Both the position numbers and the translations under genes were made by a program. The notes under the pieces were generated by a model. That model had not been told where the DNA came from. It saw only the letters and a list, made by a program, of their open reading frames with translations, and did no database searches. 58,302 nt of DNA from an uncultured Alphaproteobacteria bacterium. GTDB taxonomy: Bacteria > Pseudomonadota > Alphaproteobacteria > Caulobacterales > Caulobacteraceae. Positions 9,042 to 18,799 of the stretch are shown here, one piece after another. Each line of letters opens with the position of its first letter. Position 1 is the stretch's first letter. The stretch lies in assembly GCA_903822175.1 (NCBI GenBank), contig CAIJOB010000033.1, positions 1 to 58,302 on the forward strand, read 5' to 3'.

Positions 9042-11015
9042 CTAGCGGCCGCTGGGCGCCGCCGAGCCCGCGCGCTGCGCCATCTTCCCGCCCGCCGGCG
9101 TGTACCAGATGGGCGAGCCGTAGGCCCGTTCCTGGATGGTCTTCGCCCGCCCCGGCGCGAACGGCAGATGCCGCTTGATGGCCAGCAGCGTCGTCCAGCG
9201 CGGCGTCGGGATCTCCAGCACACGCACGTAGTAGACCGCCGCCCGCGCCGCATCGAACTGCGGGTCGCGCCAGACCGCCTGCAGCACCGGGGCGCCGATG
9301 GTGTTGGTGTATTTCCCGGTCTTCAGGTCGACGGTGTCGCCGACCGCCGGCGCCCGGCCGGTCTTCGCATCGACCTTGCGGCCGCCGGAGAGCGCCACGT
9401 CGAACACCTTCTCCTTGTAGTCGCCGCCGTCGAGCCAGACCTTCACCACCTGGATGCGGTCGAGGTTGCCGCTGTCGGGCGCCTTCATGGCCTGGACGAT
9501 GAAGCTCGGCGCCTTGGCGGTGGCCGGGCGGGACGGCATGTCGGCGCCCATCGGCGCGCCCTGGGCATAGGCCTTGGCCACCCAGTTGGGCTCGGCCAGC
9601 GTCGCCGGGCCGAAGCCCCACCCGCCGAACATCCGCACCCGCATCCGCGTGCCGGAGGTCGCGAAGGTTTCCTTGCGCTTCAGCGCCGCGAAGATCGAAT
9701 CCCGGTCGTTGCGCTCCGCCCAGACGCCGGTCAGGCCGGCGGACGAGAAGATGGTGTTGTCCTCGTTCATATGCGCCGCGCCCGTGGCCTCGGCGGCCTC
9801 GTCGATCAGGGCCGGCGTCGGCACGAGGTTCAGCCGGTGCTTGGCCTCTTCCCGGCTCGGCAGCGTGGTCTTCGGATCGATCCCGTAGGGGCCGCCGGCA
9901 AAGGCGTTCTCATCGCTGGTCTGCAGGCCATTGTGGAAATCCGCCCCACCGACCACGCCGTATTTGAAGGGGTTCACGCCGACCTTCTGCTGGATCACCA
10001 GACCGCGGCCAAAGGCTTCGCGGATGTAGCTGCCGTGCGGCTTGCTCTTCTCCTCGGGGTGGGTGAGCAGGTGGTCGAAGATCTCGAAATTGGCGAACTC
10101 GTCGGAGGACGACAGCTCCGGCAGGGTCTCCGACTGGCCCTTGTTCTGGACGATCTCGGTCAGCGGTTCGTTGAGCGCGCGGCGCTGGGCGTAGGCCTCG
10201 TCGATCGGCCGGCCATCGGAGTTGTTCCAGTCGTACATCAGCCCACCGGAGACGTTGCCGTTGTGCGGGATGGCGATGGCCTCGACGCCCTCGGCGCGGT
10301 TCTTCTCCAGATAGGTCCAGAGGTCCTCGGGCTTGGGGGAATCGCCCGAGGTGAACGGCAGGGGCGCGTCGGCGCCCTTGAAGATCACGTTGCGGTGCAG
10401 GTTGTACTTGCCCTGGTTCATCGACGACCACTCGTAGGCGATGAAAGTTGTGAACTTGCCGGGCTTGTAGGCGCCGTTGGCCGCCGACTTCTCCCGCACC
10501 CAGGCGCTGGCCATGGCCGGCTTGGCGTTCATGCCGGGCACCGGCGTGCGCTTATCGACGGCGTTCTTGAGGATGTAGAAGGCCGACGGCGGATCCTTGG
10601 CGATCTGCTTGCCGATCTCGGTGAGCGAAAACGCGCTCTTCGGATCGTCGAGCTGGTTCATCACGCCCATGTTCTCGGCGTGGTCGGTGACCGCCGCGAA
10701 GTCGAGCGGCCAGGCGCGGCGCTGATGCGCCCCACTGACCAGCACGCTCTGGCCCTGGGCGAACTGGTAGGCCTGCTCCGGCGTCGTCTTGACGCTCATC
10801 AGGCTCCAGGCGTCGAAGGAATAGGCGGTGTGCAGGTGCAGCTCGCCGAAGAAGACGCGCCGGTCGGCGGTGTCGTTCGCGGCGGTGGCGGTGGCGGCGT
10901 GCGCCTTGCCTTTCGCCTTGACGATCGGATCGGCCTGCGCCGAGCAGCCGGCGATGAAGAGCGTCGTAGCCAGGAGCGCCCAGCGCCCGCCGATCTGCGT
11001 CATCCTCGAACCCAT
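9042..11015 (-). CDS. DUF3604 lipoprotein
   Basis: A 657-residue DUF3604 protein with a lipobox-like N-terminus (LFIAGC, Cys near residue 24), so probably anchored in the periplasm. The PHP-like metal motifs GELHLHTAYSFDAW, AAVTDHAEN and AIPHNGNVSGG suggest a metal-dependent phosphoesterase-like fold, but the family has no well-established reaction. The C-terminus carries repeated DLKTGKY-type beta segments. The start at 11015 is preceded by GGGGGAG at 8-nt spacing. It is transcribed toward the TonB receptor gene and divergently from the GST-like gene, across 187 bp that contains GGTTCC/GGAACC inverted sequence. Confidence 0.85.
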   Translation of the reverse strand: MGSRMTQIGGRWALLATTLFIAGCSAQADPIVKAKGKAHAATATAANDTADRRVFFGELHLHTAYSFDAWSLMSVKTTPEQAYQFAQGQSVLVSGAHQRRAWPLDFAAVTDHAENMGVMNQLDDPKSAFSLTEIGKQIAKDPPSAFYILKNAVDKRTPVPGMNAKPAMASAWVREKSAANGAYKPGKFTTFIAYEWSSMNQGKYNLHRNVIFKGADAPLPFTSGDSPKPEDLWTYLEKNRAEGVEAIAIPHNGNVSGGLMYDWNNSDGRPIDEAYAQRRALNEPLTEIVQNKGQSETLPELSSSDEFANFEIFDHLLTHPEEKSKPHGSYIREAFGRGLVIQQKVGVNPFKYGVVGGADFHNGLQTSDENAFAGGPYGIDPKTTLPSREEAKHRLNLVPTPALIDEAAEATGAAHMNEDNTIFSSAGLTGVWAERNDRDSIFAALKRKETFATSGTRMRVRMFGGWGFGPATLAEPNWVAKAYAQGAPMGADMPSRPATAKAPSFIVQAMKAPDSGNLDRIQVVKVWLDGGDYKEKVFDVALSGGRKVDAKTGRAPAVGDTVDLKTGKYTNTIGAPVLQAVWRDPQFDAARAAVYYVRVLEIPTPRWTTLLAIKRHLPFAPGRAKTIQERAYGSPIWYTPAGGKMAQRAGSAAPSGR

Positions 11016-11202
11016 GATGTCACTCCCCCGATCCTGGCCCCGAATTCCTGGCCCCGGGAATCTATCCGGATTCCCGCCTTGACGATCCGGCTCTGACGGC
11101 CGGTTCAGGTTCCGCTTGAACGGAACCGGAATTTCAGTTCACTTAATCGCGAAGCTGAGCGTACGTCAACGCGCCGGCACACCGAACTGAGGAAACCGCT
11201 GC

Positions 11203-12207
11203 ATGATCGTGCTCAAGGGTGTTCCGGGGTCACCCTACACCCGCAAGATGCTGGCCGTGCTGCGTTACCGCCGCCTGCCCTACCGGCTGGTGCTGGCTTC
11301 TCACGACGCGCCGGGCCTGCCGGCCGCCAAGGTCAATCTGCTGCCGACCTTCTACTTCCCCGACCCTGACGGCGAGCTGCGGGCGGTCACCGATTCGTCG
11401 CCGATCCTGCGCCGGCTGGAGGCCGAATATCCGCAGCGGCGGGTGCGTCCGCGCGACCCGGCCATGGCCTTCCTCGACTCGCTGATCGAGGACTACGCCG
11501 ACGAGTGGCTGACCAAGGCCATGTTCCACTACCGCTGGGCCTATGCCGACGACATCGCTCGCGCCTCGGCGATCCTGCCCGCCTGGCGCGGTCGGGCGTC
11601 CGACGAATCCCTGGCCGCCATGGGCGAGGCCTTCGCCGCCCGCCAGATCCCGCGCCTGCGCTACGTCGGCTCAAACGAGATCACCGGGCCAGTCATCGAG
11701 GCCAGCTACGCCCGCTTCATCGACGCCTTGGAGGCGCACCTGCGCGACCACGCCTTCATCCTGGGCGCGCGCCCCGGCGGAGGCGATTTCGGCGCCGTGG
11801 GCCAGCTCACCCAGCTGGCGCTCTTCGATCCGACGCCCATGAAGCTGACCCTCGAGCGGGCGCCCCGGGTGTTCGCCTGGACCAGCGCGGCGGAGGACCT
11901 TTCCGGCCTCGAACCCGCGGACAGCGACTGGTTCGACCCAACCGCCCTGCCCGCAACCGTGACCGCGATCCTGACCGAGATCGGCCGGGTCTATGCGCCG
12001 CTGCTGCTGGCCAACGCCCGCGCGGTGCAGGGCGGCGCCGAGCAGGTGGAAACGCTGATCGACGGCCAACCCTGGGTGCAGCAGCCGTTCCCCTACCAGG
12101 CCAAATGCCTGATCTGGCTGCGCGAGGAACACGCCGCCCTCGACCGGCCGGCCCGGGCGGCCGTCGCCGCCGCCCTCGAAGGCACCGGCTGCGACCTGCT
12201 GTTCTGA
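11203..12207 (+). CDS. Glutathione S-transferase-like protein
   Basis: A 334-residue protein with an N-terminal thioredoxin-like GST fold: GVPGSPYTRKMLAVLRYRRLPY, then NLLPTFYFPD, and DSSPILRRLEAEYP, the usual glutathione-contact region. The helical C-terminal part is longer than in standard GSTs (about 220 aa), with an extra domain after residue 210. The start ATG follows TGAGGA. It is divergent from the DUF3604/TonB receptor genes. Substrate unknown; detoxification or glutathione-dependent conversion are the usual roles. Confidence 0.78.
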   Translation: MIVLKGVPGSPYTRKMLAVLRYRRLPYRLVLASHDAPGLPAAKVNLLPTFYFPDPDGELRAVTDSSPILRRLEAEYPQRRVRPRDPAMAFLDSLIEDYADEWLTKAMFHYRWAYADDIARASAILPAWRGRASDESLAAMGEAFAARQIPRLRYVGSNEITGPVIEASYARFIDALEAHLRDHAFILGARPGGGDFGAVGQLTQLALFDPTPMKLTLERAPRVFAWTSAAEDLSGLEPADSDWFDPTALPATVTAILTEIGRVYAPLLLANARAVQGGAEQVETLIDGQPWVQQPFPYQAKCLIWLREEHAALDRPARAAVAAALEGTGCDLLF

Positions 12208-12278
12208 GCTTGACCCTCCAGGCGTCAGGCCCCACCTGGGCCAAGGCCGCGCGCGAGACGCGGGCTTAAGGGGGCGCG

Positions 12279-12665
12279 ATGACGGCCAAGGAAACCACCC
12301 TGCTGGGTCTGATGGGCTTTGGCATCTGGCTATCGGGCGCCGTGGGCTTCCGCCTGGGCGGGACCCTGCTGTTCGAGAGCGGGCCCTTGGTGCTGGCGCT
12401 CGTCGCGGTCGGCATGGGGGCCAGCGTCTGCCTGCTGCTCAAGGCCACCATGGACTGGCGCAAGGTCCCGGTCGCCCAGTCGGCCAGCGTCGCCCTGATC
12501 ATGACGCTGGGCGGCCTGTTCGGCGACGTCGCCTACATCCTGGACTTCAGCCAGATCACCGGCCTCAAGCCGACCACCGCCGGCCCCTTCGCCGCGGTGC
12601 TGATCTTCGCGACCGCGGTGCTCTATCTCTACGCCCTGGTCCGCGCCGCCAGGGCTGCCGCCTAG
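12279..12665 (+). CDS. Small four-helix membrane protein, DUF5367-like
   Basis: A 128-residue hydrophobic protein with four predicted membrane helices (about residues 7-27, 35-53, 68-88 and 100-122). It resembles the DUF5367 family of small inner-membrane proteins of unknown function; the assignment is tentative. The ATG follows AAGGGGGC at close spacing. It ends on CTAG at 12662-12665, the same four bases that give the convergent sugar-transporter gene its stop. Function not inferable. Confidence 0.7.
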   Translation: MTAKETTLLGLMGFGIWLSGAVGFRLGGTLLFESGPLVLALVAVGMGASVCLLLKATMDWRKVPVAQSASVALIMTLGGLFGDVAYILDFSQITGLKPTTAGPFAAVLIFATAVLYLYALVRAARAAA

Positions 12666-13981
12666 GGCCCGACGATCCCCGCCGCCGGCATCGGCGGATC
12701 GCTCGGCCGCGCCTTACAGCCGAGCCAGGCGTAGTAGAGGATGTAGAGGTAGCAGGGGGCCATCAGGACGGCGAACACCGCCTGGAAATCGTAGTGCTGC
12801 TTCAGCGCCGCGAAGGCCTGGGGGATGATCGCGCCACCGGCGATGCCCATCACCAACAGCGCCGAGCCGGTCTCCGTCGCTTTGCCAAGCCCACGGATCG
12901 CCAGCGGGAAGATCGCCGGCCACATCATCGCGTTGGCAAAGCCCAGCGAGGCCACGAAGCCCACCGAGACATAGCCCTTGGTGAGGAAGGCGCCGCCGAC
13001 CAGCACCAGGCCCAGCAGCGCGGAGCCCCGCAGATAGGTGTCCTGGCTGACGATCTTCGGCGTGAACACCAGGCCCGCGATATAGCCCAGCAGCATGGCC
13101 GCCAGCGTAAAGGCGGTGAAGAACTTGGTCTGGTCGAGCGGCAGGCCAAACGCCCGGCCATAGGCGCCGATCGCGTCGCCGGCCATCACCTCGACGCCCA
13201 CGTAGACGAACAGGCAGACGACGCCGAGCCACAGGTGCGGATAGGAAAACACGCTGCGCCCGTCCGCCTCGCCCGACGGCATCGACGAGGCGTTGACCTC
13301 CGAGGCCTTCAGGTCCGGCAGCGGCGACCTCAGGATGCCCGCGGCGACCACCAGCAGGATCACCGCCATGCCGAGGTACGGCAGATGGATCTTGGCCGCG
13401 AAGTTGTCGAGCAGGGCCTCGCGGGCCGGACCGCTCACCGCCTGCAGCCGATCCGCCAGATCGCCGATCCCATGCAGGACCAGGGCCCCGATCACCAGGG
13501 GCGCTGCGATGCCGGCGGCCTTGTTGCAGATGCCCATCAGCGCGATGCGCCGCGCCGCCCCCTCGATGGGACCCAGGATGCTGACGTAGGGATTTATCGC
13601 CGTCTGCAGCAGCGCCAGGCCGCCGCCGATGGTGAACAGCCCGACGAGCGCGCCGGGATACCAGCGCCTTGTGGCAAACTCCCCGAACATCGCCGCGCCC
13701 ACCGCCATCACCGTCAGGCTGAGCGAAAGCCCCCGCTTCAGTCCGGTCTTGCGCAGGATCATCGACGACGGCAGGGCGAGCACGAAATAGGACAGGTAGA
13801 AGACCATCAGCACCAGGAACGAGTTCACCTCGTTCAGGTCGAAGGCCAGCCGCACGAAGGTGATCAGCGGCCCGTTCAGCCAGGTGAAAAAGCCGATGAT
13901 GAAGAACAGGCCGCCAGCGATGGCGATGGACCGGACCGGGTTCTCGGCCCGGCCCGCCGGCGCGGCGGCCGCCGCCGTCAC
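12662..13981 (-). CDS. Sugar MFS transporter, FucP/GluP-type
   Basis: A 439-residue twelve-helix major facilitator of the fucose/glucose:H+ symporter group. Typical features are the N-terminal FFIIGFFTWLNGPLITFV, the FVLALPSSMILRKTGLKRGLSLSL loop and LLQTAINPYVSILGP. It imports a hexose or amino sugar across the inner membrane. The start ATG overlaps the stop of the upstream M14 peptidase gene (ATGA, 13978-13981), so the two are co-translated. That pairing suggests the peptidase releases something from a glycopeptide or glycoconjugate that this protein takes up; this is inference. The position of the stop is shared with the convergent small membrane protein gene. Confidence 0.9.
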   Translation of the reverse strand: MTAAAAAPAGRAENPVRSIAIAGGLFFIIGFFTWLNGPLITFVRLAFDLNEVNSFLVLMVFYLSYFVLALPSSMILRKTGLKRGLSLSLTVMAVGAAMFGEFATRRWYPGALVGLFTIGGGLALLQTAINPYVSILGPIEGAARRIALMGICNKAAGIAAPLVIGALVLHGIGDLADRLQAVSGPAREALLDNFAAKIHLPYLGMAVILLVVAAGILRSPLPDLKASEVNASSMPSGEADGRSVFSYPHLWLGVVCLFVYVGVEVMAGDAIGAYGRAFGLPLDQTKFFTAFTLAAMLLGYIAGLVFTPKIVSQDTYLRGSALLGLVLVGGAFLTKGYVSVGFVASLGFANAMMWPAIFPLAIRGLGKATETGSALLVMGIAGGAIIPQAFAALKQHYDFQAVFAVLMAPCYLYILYYAWLGCKARPSDPPMPAAGIVGP

Positions 13982-16779
13982 TTGCCGCCCTTCCCGGCCG
14001 CCGGTCCGTACTCAAGCCCGTTGAACACGAACTTGAACGTCCCGTAGGACTGGCCGCGCATGGCGACCTCCGGGCCGAGCAGGAAGACCTTGCCCTTGCC
14101 ATAGCTGGCGTCGACCACGCCCACCGTGCCGTCCAGCGCCTTCTGCCCCCAGGCCCAGCCCGACAGCAGCGGGTCGGCGCCCTGGAACCAGGCCACCGAC
14201 TTGGCGTCGCCGGGCGCGGTGATCTTGAACACCGGGCTCGAGTCGAAGAACACGTCGACGTGGTCGGCGAAGCCAAAGCCCAGCGGATCCTTGTTGTCGA
14301 CCTTGGCCTCCAGGATCGAACCCGGGATGTAGAACTTGGTCGCGGACAGAGGCTCGGGCTTGCCGTCCTTGCCAGGCGCGACGAGGCCGTTCTCGGTCAG
14401 CTTCAGATATTCGCCGAGCCGCGTGGAGCCGCCGACCGCCACCGCCGTGCCGCCGTTCTGGATGAAGGCCTTCACCTGCGGCAGCGTCGTGTCCGAGGTG
14501 ATGTTGCCCAGCATCTTGCGGTACTTTTCCGGCACCTCGTCGGGCTTCGGCAGACCGCGCCCGCCACCACCACCGCCACCGCCATAGCGGCCACTGCCGC
14601 CCGGGATCGCCCCGTCGACGAACAGCAGCACGTCGTACTTGGCGTTGAGGTTGCCGGCGTCGAGTTCAGGCCCGTAGACCAGGGTGTAGGGGAACTCGAA
14701 CTGCTCGACGACCCACTGCATCCAGCCCGAAGTGATCAGGCCGCCGTAGGTGTCGACGATGCCGATCCGCGGCGCCTTCAGCACGATCTTCTCGCCCTTC
14801 GGCGCGGCGCTCATCGCATAGGCGTTGATGCCCAGGTCGACGACGCTCTTGGCGACGATCGCCTTCGCGGCCCCTGTCGCGGGCACCCAGACGGCGCCCG
14901 GCCCGAAGGTCTCGCCGCCCGCGGTGACGCCGGTCTTCAGCCACGCCACCTGCACGCCGGCCTTTTGCAGCCGGTTGGTGAGCGTGAAGCTGTTGTTGGC
15001 CGCATGGTCCACCAGCCACCCCGCGCCGCCTGAACCCACCACCTTGCCGGGCGGCGGCGCCATGACGTCGCTGATCGGCTGGAACGGGCCTGAGAAGCCC
15101 TCGAGGATGCGGTCGTACTTCACCCCCATCTGGTAGCTGAGGTTATAGCCGGTGATGTCGTAAGGCTTGATCGGCGGCCCGCCCGGGAACTCGAAGTCCT
15201 GCGGGTGATCCTGCGGCTCGAACATGTCGAGGATGTGCGGCCGGTAGGCCTGGTCGCAGAGCACCACATAGCTGCCGGCCGGATAGGTCTTGCCGGCCAC
15301 GGTGAAGGGCGCGGTCGCCTTGTCCACCACGATGCCCGACTTGATCAGAGCGTTCAGGAACTTGACCGTCGTCGGCATGTCCGGCTGGTCGGGCGGCAGG
15401 ATATAGCCGCGCGGATCGCGCTCGGCCGGCGCGTGCAGGACGGTCTCGTACAGCTTGGCGTCGACCACGGAGCCCTGATCGCCATTGCCGGCCAGGCCGT
15501 CGCCGCCCCGGGTGCGCGCCGGCGCGCCGCCAGCGGCCTTCGAGGCTTCGATCACCGCGTTCACCCGCTTGGGCGTCACGGTCCAGTTGTCGTGGGTCCC
15601 GCGGGTGATGGAGTTCTTGCCCATCAGATAGCGGTTGTAGAGCAGGTCCTCGCGGTTCTTGGACGCATAGTCCATGACCGCGCGGTTCAGGCTCTTCACG
15701 TACTCGATCGTCTGACGGAAGTGCCAGATCTGCGGCGCCACGGGATAGAGCTCGTCCTGGTTGGAAAGCTGCTTCGACGGCACGAAGGGCAGCTGAAATG
15801 GCGTGGGCGAACCGATGATCTCGGTCAGGATGCCGACCACATTGTGGAAGTAGCCGGTGGTCCGCAGACCGCCGTTGAACCAGGTGGAATAGGGCGCCGC
15901 CGAGCGCTCTCCCGAGCCCGGCTTGTCTTCCTGGATCAGGCGCGAGTGCATCGCCGCCGAGACGCCGTCGAGCTCCGACAGCACCAGCGGGTCGAAGTGA
16001 TAGTTCGACGGATTGCGGAACGGCGGCACGAAGACCACCTCGCCCAGCGGGCCGGTCTGGTGCTCGTTGTAGACGATCTGCGGGAACCAGTCCTTGAACA
16101 TGGCCTTGTTGATGGCCGTCGTCTCGGGCTGGTTGGACATGTAGTATTCGCGGTTGTTGTCGTGCCCGACATAGCGCTGGTAGATCACCGGCAGGTCGCC
16201 CATCGAGCGCGCCTTCGGGTCGGCCTTGCGCATGTACCAGTCGGCGACCAGCTGCTGGCCGTCCGGGTTGGGCAGCACGAACAGCGTGATGTCGTCGGCC
16301 AGCAGACGCAGCGTCTCCGGGTCGTTCTTCGACAGCATCTCATAGACGATCTGGATCTGGCTCTGGGCGGACGACACCTCGCTGGCGTGCAGGCCGCCGT
16401 CGATCCAGACCATGGCCTTGCCTTCGCGCGCCAAGGCATGGGCCTGCGCGTCATCCAGGCCCTTGGCCAGCGCCAGCCGCTTGTCGATGTCGACGTAGTG
16501 GTCGAGCTTCTTGAGGTTCTCGGGCGAGGAGACCACCGCCATCCAGATGTCGCGGCCTTCGACGCTCTTGCCCAGGCTGACCAGCTTCACCCGGTCGCTC
16601 TCGGTCGCCAGCTTCTTCCAGTAGGCGGTGGTCTGGTCGTAGTTGGCGAGGAAGTAGTCGTCGCCCGGCTCGGAGCCGTTGAAGGCCTCCTTCGGCGTGG
16701 TGATGTGCCCACCCTGAGCGAGCGCCGCACCCTGCCAGACCAGAGCCAGCGCAACACCGGCCAACAACGCTGATTTCAT
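13978..16779 (-). CDS. Periplasmic M14-family zinc carboxypeptidase
   Basis: A 933-residue exported M14 metallopeptidase. The signal peptide covers residues 1-22 (ending ALAQ). Zinc-site residues are H131 and E134 in GGLHASE; the third His is probably in YNEHQTG, and a candidate catalytic Glu is in GILTEIIG. The protein is about three times longer than a single peptidase domain, with a large C-terminal extension that includes a run of eight glycines (coding 14560-14590) and a class I amidotransferase-like region. The ATG at 16779 follows GGGGAA. It is first in a coupled pair with the FucP-type transporter gene and divergent from the SSS symporter gene. Confidence 0.88.
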   Translation of the reverse strand: MKSALLAGVALALVWQGAALAQGGHITTPKEAFNGSEPGDDYFLANYDQTTAYWKKLATESDRVKLVSLGKSVEGRDIWMAVVSSPENLKKLDHYVDIDKRLALAKGLDDAQAHALAREGKAMVWIDGGLHASEVSSAQSQIQIVYEMLSKNDPETLRLLADDITLFVLPNPDGQQLVADWYMRKADPKARSMGDLPVIYQRYVGHDNNREYYMSNQPETTAINKAMFKDWFPQIVYNEHQTGPLGEVVFVPPFRNPSNYHFDPLVLSELDGVSAAMHSRLIQEDKPGSGERSAAPYSTWFNGGLRTTGYFHNVVGILTEIIGSPTPFQLPFVPSKQLSNQDELYPVAPQIWHFRQTIEYVKSLNRAVMDYASKNREDLLYNRYLMGKNSITRGTHDNWTVTPKRVNAVIEASKAAGGAPARTRGGDGLAGNGDQGSVVDAKLYETVLHAPAERDPRGYILPPDQPDMPTTVKFLNALIKSGIVVDKATAPFTVAGKTYPAGSYVVLCDQAYRPHILDMFEPQDHPQDFEFPGGPPIKPYDITGYNLSYQMGVKYDRILEGFSGPFQPISDVMAPPPGKVVGSGGAGWLVDHAANNSFTLTNRLQKAGVQVAWLKTGVTAGGETFGPGAVWVPATGAAKAIVAKSVVDLGINAYAMSAAPKGEKIVLKAPRIGIVDTYGGLITSGWMQWVVEQFEFPYTLVYGPELDAGNLNAKYDVLLFVDGAIPGGSGRYGGGGGGGGRGLPKPDEVPEKYRKMLGNITSDTTLPQVKAFIQNGGTAVAVGGSTRLGEYLKLTENGLVAPGKDGKPEPLSATKFYIPGSILEAKVDNKDPLGFGFADHVDVFFDSSPVFKITAPGDAKSVAWFQGADPLLSGWAWGQKALDGTVGVVDASYGKGKVFLLGPEVAMRGQSYGTFKFVFNGLEYGPAAGKGGK

Positions 16780-16984
16780 CGAAAATTCCCCGTGCGTGGG
16801 CGCCAACCACCGGGCCCAGTCTCCGCGCGCACGCTAGCCCGCACGCGCGGCTTGTCGATGGCTAAGCTGAAACCTTTCGGCGTTCTCTCGATGCGAGCCT
16901 TGACTGTCGCCAGCGGAAGGCCGCCACTTTGCTGTCAGTGCGCCGACTCTTCCTCAGATGAGGGGCGGCTTAGGGGGAAGACGT

Positions 16985-18787
16985 ATGCATCTCGGCGCGG
17001 TCGATTGGGGCGTGATCTGCCTCTACCTGGTCTTCGTGCTCGGCATCGGGATCGTCTCGGCCCGGCGCGCCAAGAGCGGCAACGACTTCTTCCTGGCGGG
17101 CCGTGCGATCCCGGCCTGGGTCTGCGGCCTGGCCTTCATCTCGGCGAACCTTGGCGCGCAGGAGGTGATCGGCATGGGCGCCTCGGGCGCCAAGTACGGC
17201 ATCGCGACCGCGCACTTCTATTGGATCGGCGCCATCCCGGCGATGGTGTTCATCGGCATCTTCATGATGCCGTTCTACTACGGCTCGAAGGCCCGATCCG
17301 CGCCGGAATACCTGCGCATGCGGTTCGACGAAAAGACCCGCGCGCTGAACGCCCTGACCTTTGCCGCCATGACGATCCTGAACTCCGGGATCTCGATGTA
17401 TGCGCTCGCCAAGCTGATCCAGACCCTGCACGTCTTCGACGGGCCGTTCGCGGCGCTGGGCCTGCCGCAGGCCTGGATTTTCCACGGCGCGATCCTGACG
17501 GCGGCGACCGTGGTGCTGGTCTACATCTACCTGGGCGGCCTGCGAGGCGCGATCTACAACGAGGTCCTGCAGTTCTTTCTGATCGTCGCCGGCTTCGCGC
17601 CCTTGGTGTGGCTCGGCCTGCGTCAGGTCGGCGGCTGGGAGGGCCTGCAGACGACGCTGGGACCCGGTTACACCCACGCCTGGGCCGGCATGGCGCACGC
17701 TAGCACCAACAAGCTGGGCGTCGACTGGTTCGGGCTGTCCATGGGCCTCGGGTTCGTCCTGTCGTTTGGCTATTGGTGCACCGACTTCCTGGTGGTTCAG
17801 CGGGCCATGGCGGCCAACTCCATGTCGGCGGCGAGGCGCACGCCGCTGATCGCCGCGGGGGTGAAGATGTTCATCCCGTTCATCGTCATCCTGCCGGGCC
17901 TGATCGCGATTGCCCTGACCTCGGCGCCCGACCATCCGGGCAAGGCCCCGGCCGCCGCCGTGCGGGCCGGCGAGATCGTGCAGCACGATCCGGGCGTCAT
18001 CCCGATCAAGATCGATTCCACCACCGGCAAGCCGATGCTCGACGCGCGCGGCCAGCCGCAGCTCGACTACGATCTGGCGACGCCCAACCTGCTGCTGCGC
18101 TATTTCCCGATCGGCATGGTGGGCGTCGGCCTGACTGCGCTGCTTGCCAGCTTCATGTCGGGGATGGCCGGCGGGGTGACCGCGTTCAACACGGTCTTCA
18201 CCTACGACATCTACCAGGCCTACATCCGAAAAGAGGCCCCTGACGGCCACTATCTGATGGTCGGGCGACTCGCGACCCTGTTCGGCATCGCGGCCTCTGT
18301 GGCGGCGGCCTATCTCTGCAGCCAGTTCAACAACATCAACGACTTCCTGCAGCTGGTCATGGCGTTCGTGAACGCGCCTGTGTTCGCGACCTTCCTGCTC
18401 GGCATGTTCTGGAAGCGGACCACCGGCCACGGCGCCTTCATCGGCCTGGCGGCGGGCACGCTCACAGCGGCGATCCACCACGGCCTGACGCTGCCGATCA
18501 ACGACGCGCCAGGGCTGAAGGGCGGCTGGCTCGGCGTCATGCAGACCTATCCCAGCGAGATGGCCCAGAACTTCTGGATCGCCATCTGGGCCTGGAGCGC
18601 CTGCTTCATCGTCACCATCGCGGTCAGCCTGGTCACCCGGCCCAAGCCGCAGGAAGAACTCGCGGGCCTGGTCTATTCGCTCACGCCGAAAATCGTCCAC
18701 GAGAAGGGGCCCTGGTACATGCGCCCGGTCACCTTAGGCGTGATCATGCTGACCCTCACCGTCATCCTCAACCTGATCTTCCGCTAG
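16985..18787 (+). CDS. Sodium:solute symporter (SSS family)
   Basis: A 600-residue SSS-family transporter with about 13-14 membrane helices. It begins AVDWGVICLYLVFVLGIGI, with the family motif AKSGNDFFLAGRAIPAWVCG, then YYGSKARSAPEYLRMRF and a C-terminal NAPVFATFLLGMFWKR. A hydrophilic insert near residues 305-365 separates two helices. The start ATG follows AGGGGGAAG; an in-frame ATG 27 bp upstream lacks such a site. It heads a group with a 70-residue membrane protein, a beta-rich exported protein and a Tat-type hydrolase. The ligand is unknown; relatives carry sugars, amino acids or organic acids with Na+. Confidence 0.92.
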   Translation: MHLGAVDWGVICLYLVFVLGIGIVSARRAKSGNDFFLAGRAIPAWVCGLAFISANLGAQEVIGMGASGAKYGIATAHFYWIGAIPAMVFIGIFMMPFYYGSKARSAPEYLRMRFDEKTRALNALTFAAMTILNSGISMYALAKLIQTLHVFDGPFAALGLPQAWIFHGAILTAATVVLVYIYLGGLRGAIYNEVLQFFLIVAGFAPLVWLGLRQVGGWEGLQTTLGPGYTHAWAGMAHASTNKLGVDWFGLSMGLGFVLSFGYWCTDFLVVQRAMAANSMSAARRTPLIAAGVKMFIPFIVILPGLIAIALTSAPDHPGKAPAAAVRAGEIVQHDPGVIPIKIDSTTGKPMLDARGQPQLDYDLATPNLLLRYFPIGMVGVGLTALLASFMSGMAGGVTAFNTVFTYDIYQAYIRKEAPDGHYLMVGRLATLFGIAASVAAAYLCSQFNNINDFLQLVMAFVNAPVFATFLLGMFWKRTTGHGAFIGLAAGTLTAAIHHGLTLPINDAPGLKGGWLGVMQTYPSEMAQNFWIAIWAWSACFIVTIAVSLVTRPKPQEELAGLVYSLTPKIVHEKGPWYMRPVTLGVIMLTLTVILNLIFR

Positions 18788-18799
18788 GAACCGACAGTC

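Noticed and set aside
14558..14592. Triplet repeat of CCACCACCGCC type as a separate repeat element
   Set aside because: It is the coding sequence of a polyglycine run within the peptidase and stays in frame.
15205..16773. Long open frame opposite the M14 peptidase gene (about 520 codons)
   Set aside because: It mirrors the codon pattern of the real gene in very GC-rich DNA, has no recognisable domain and is rich in His/Arg/Val as expected for antisense frames.
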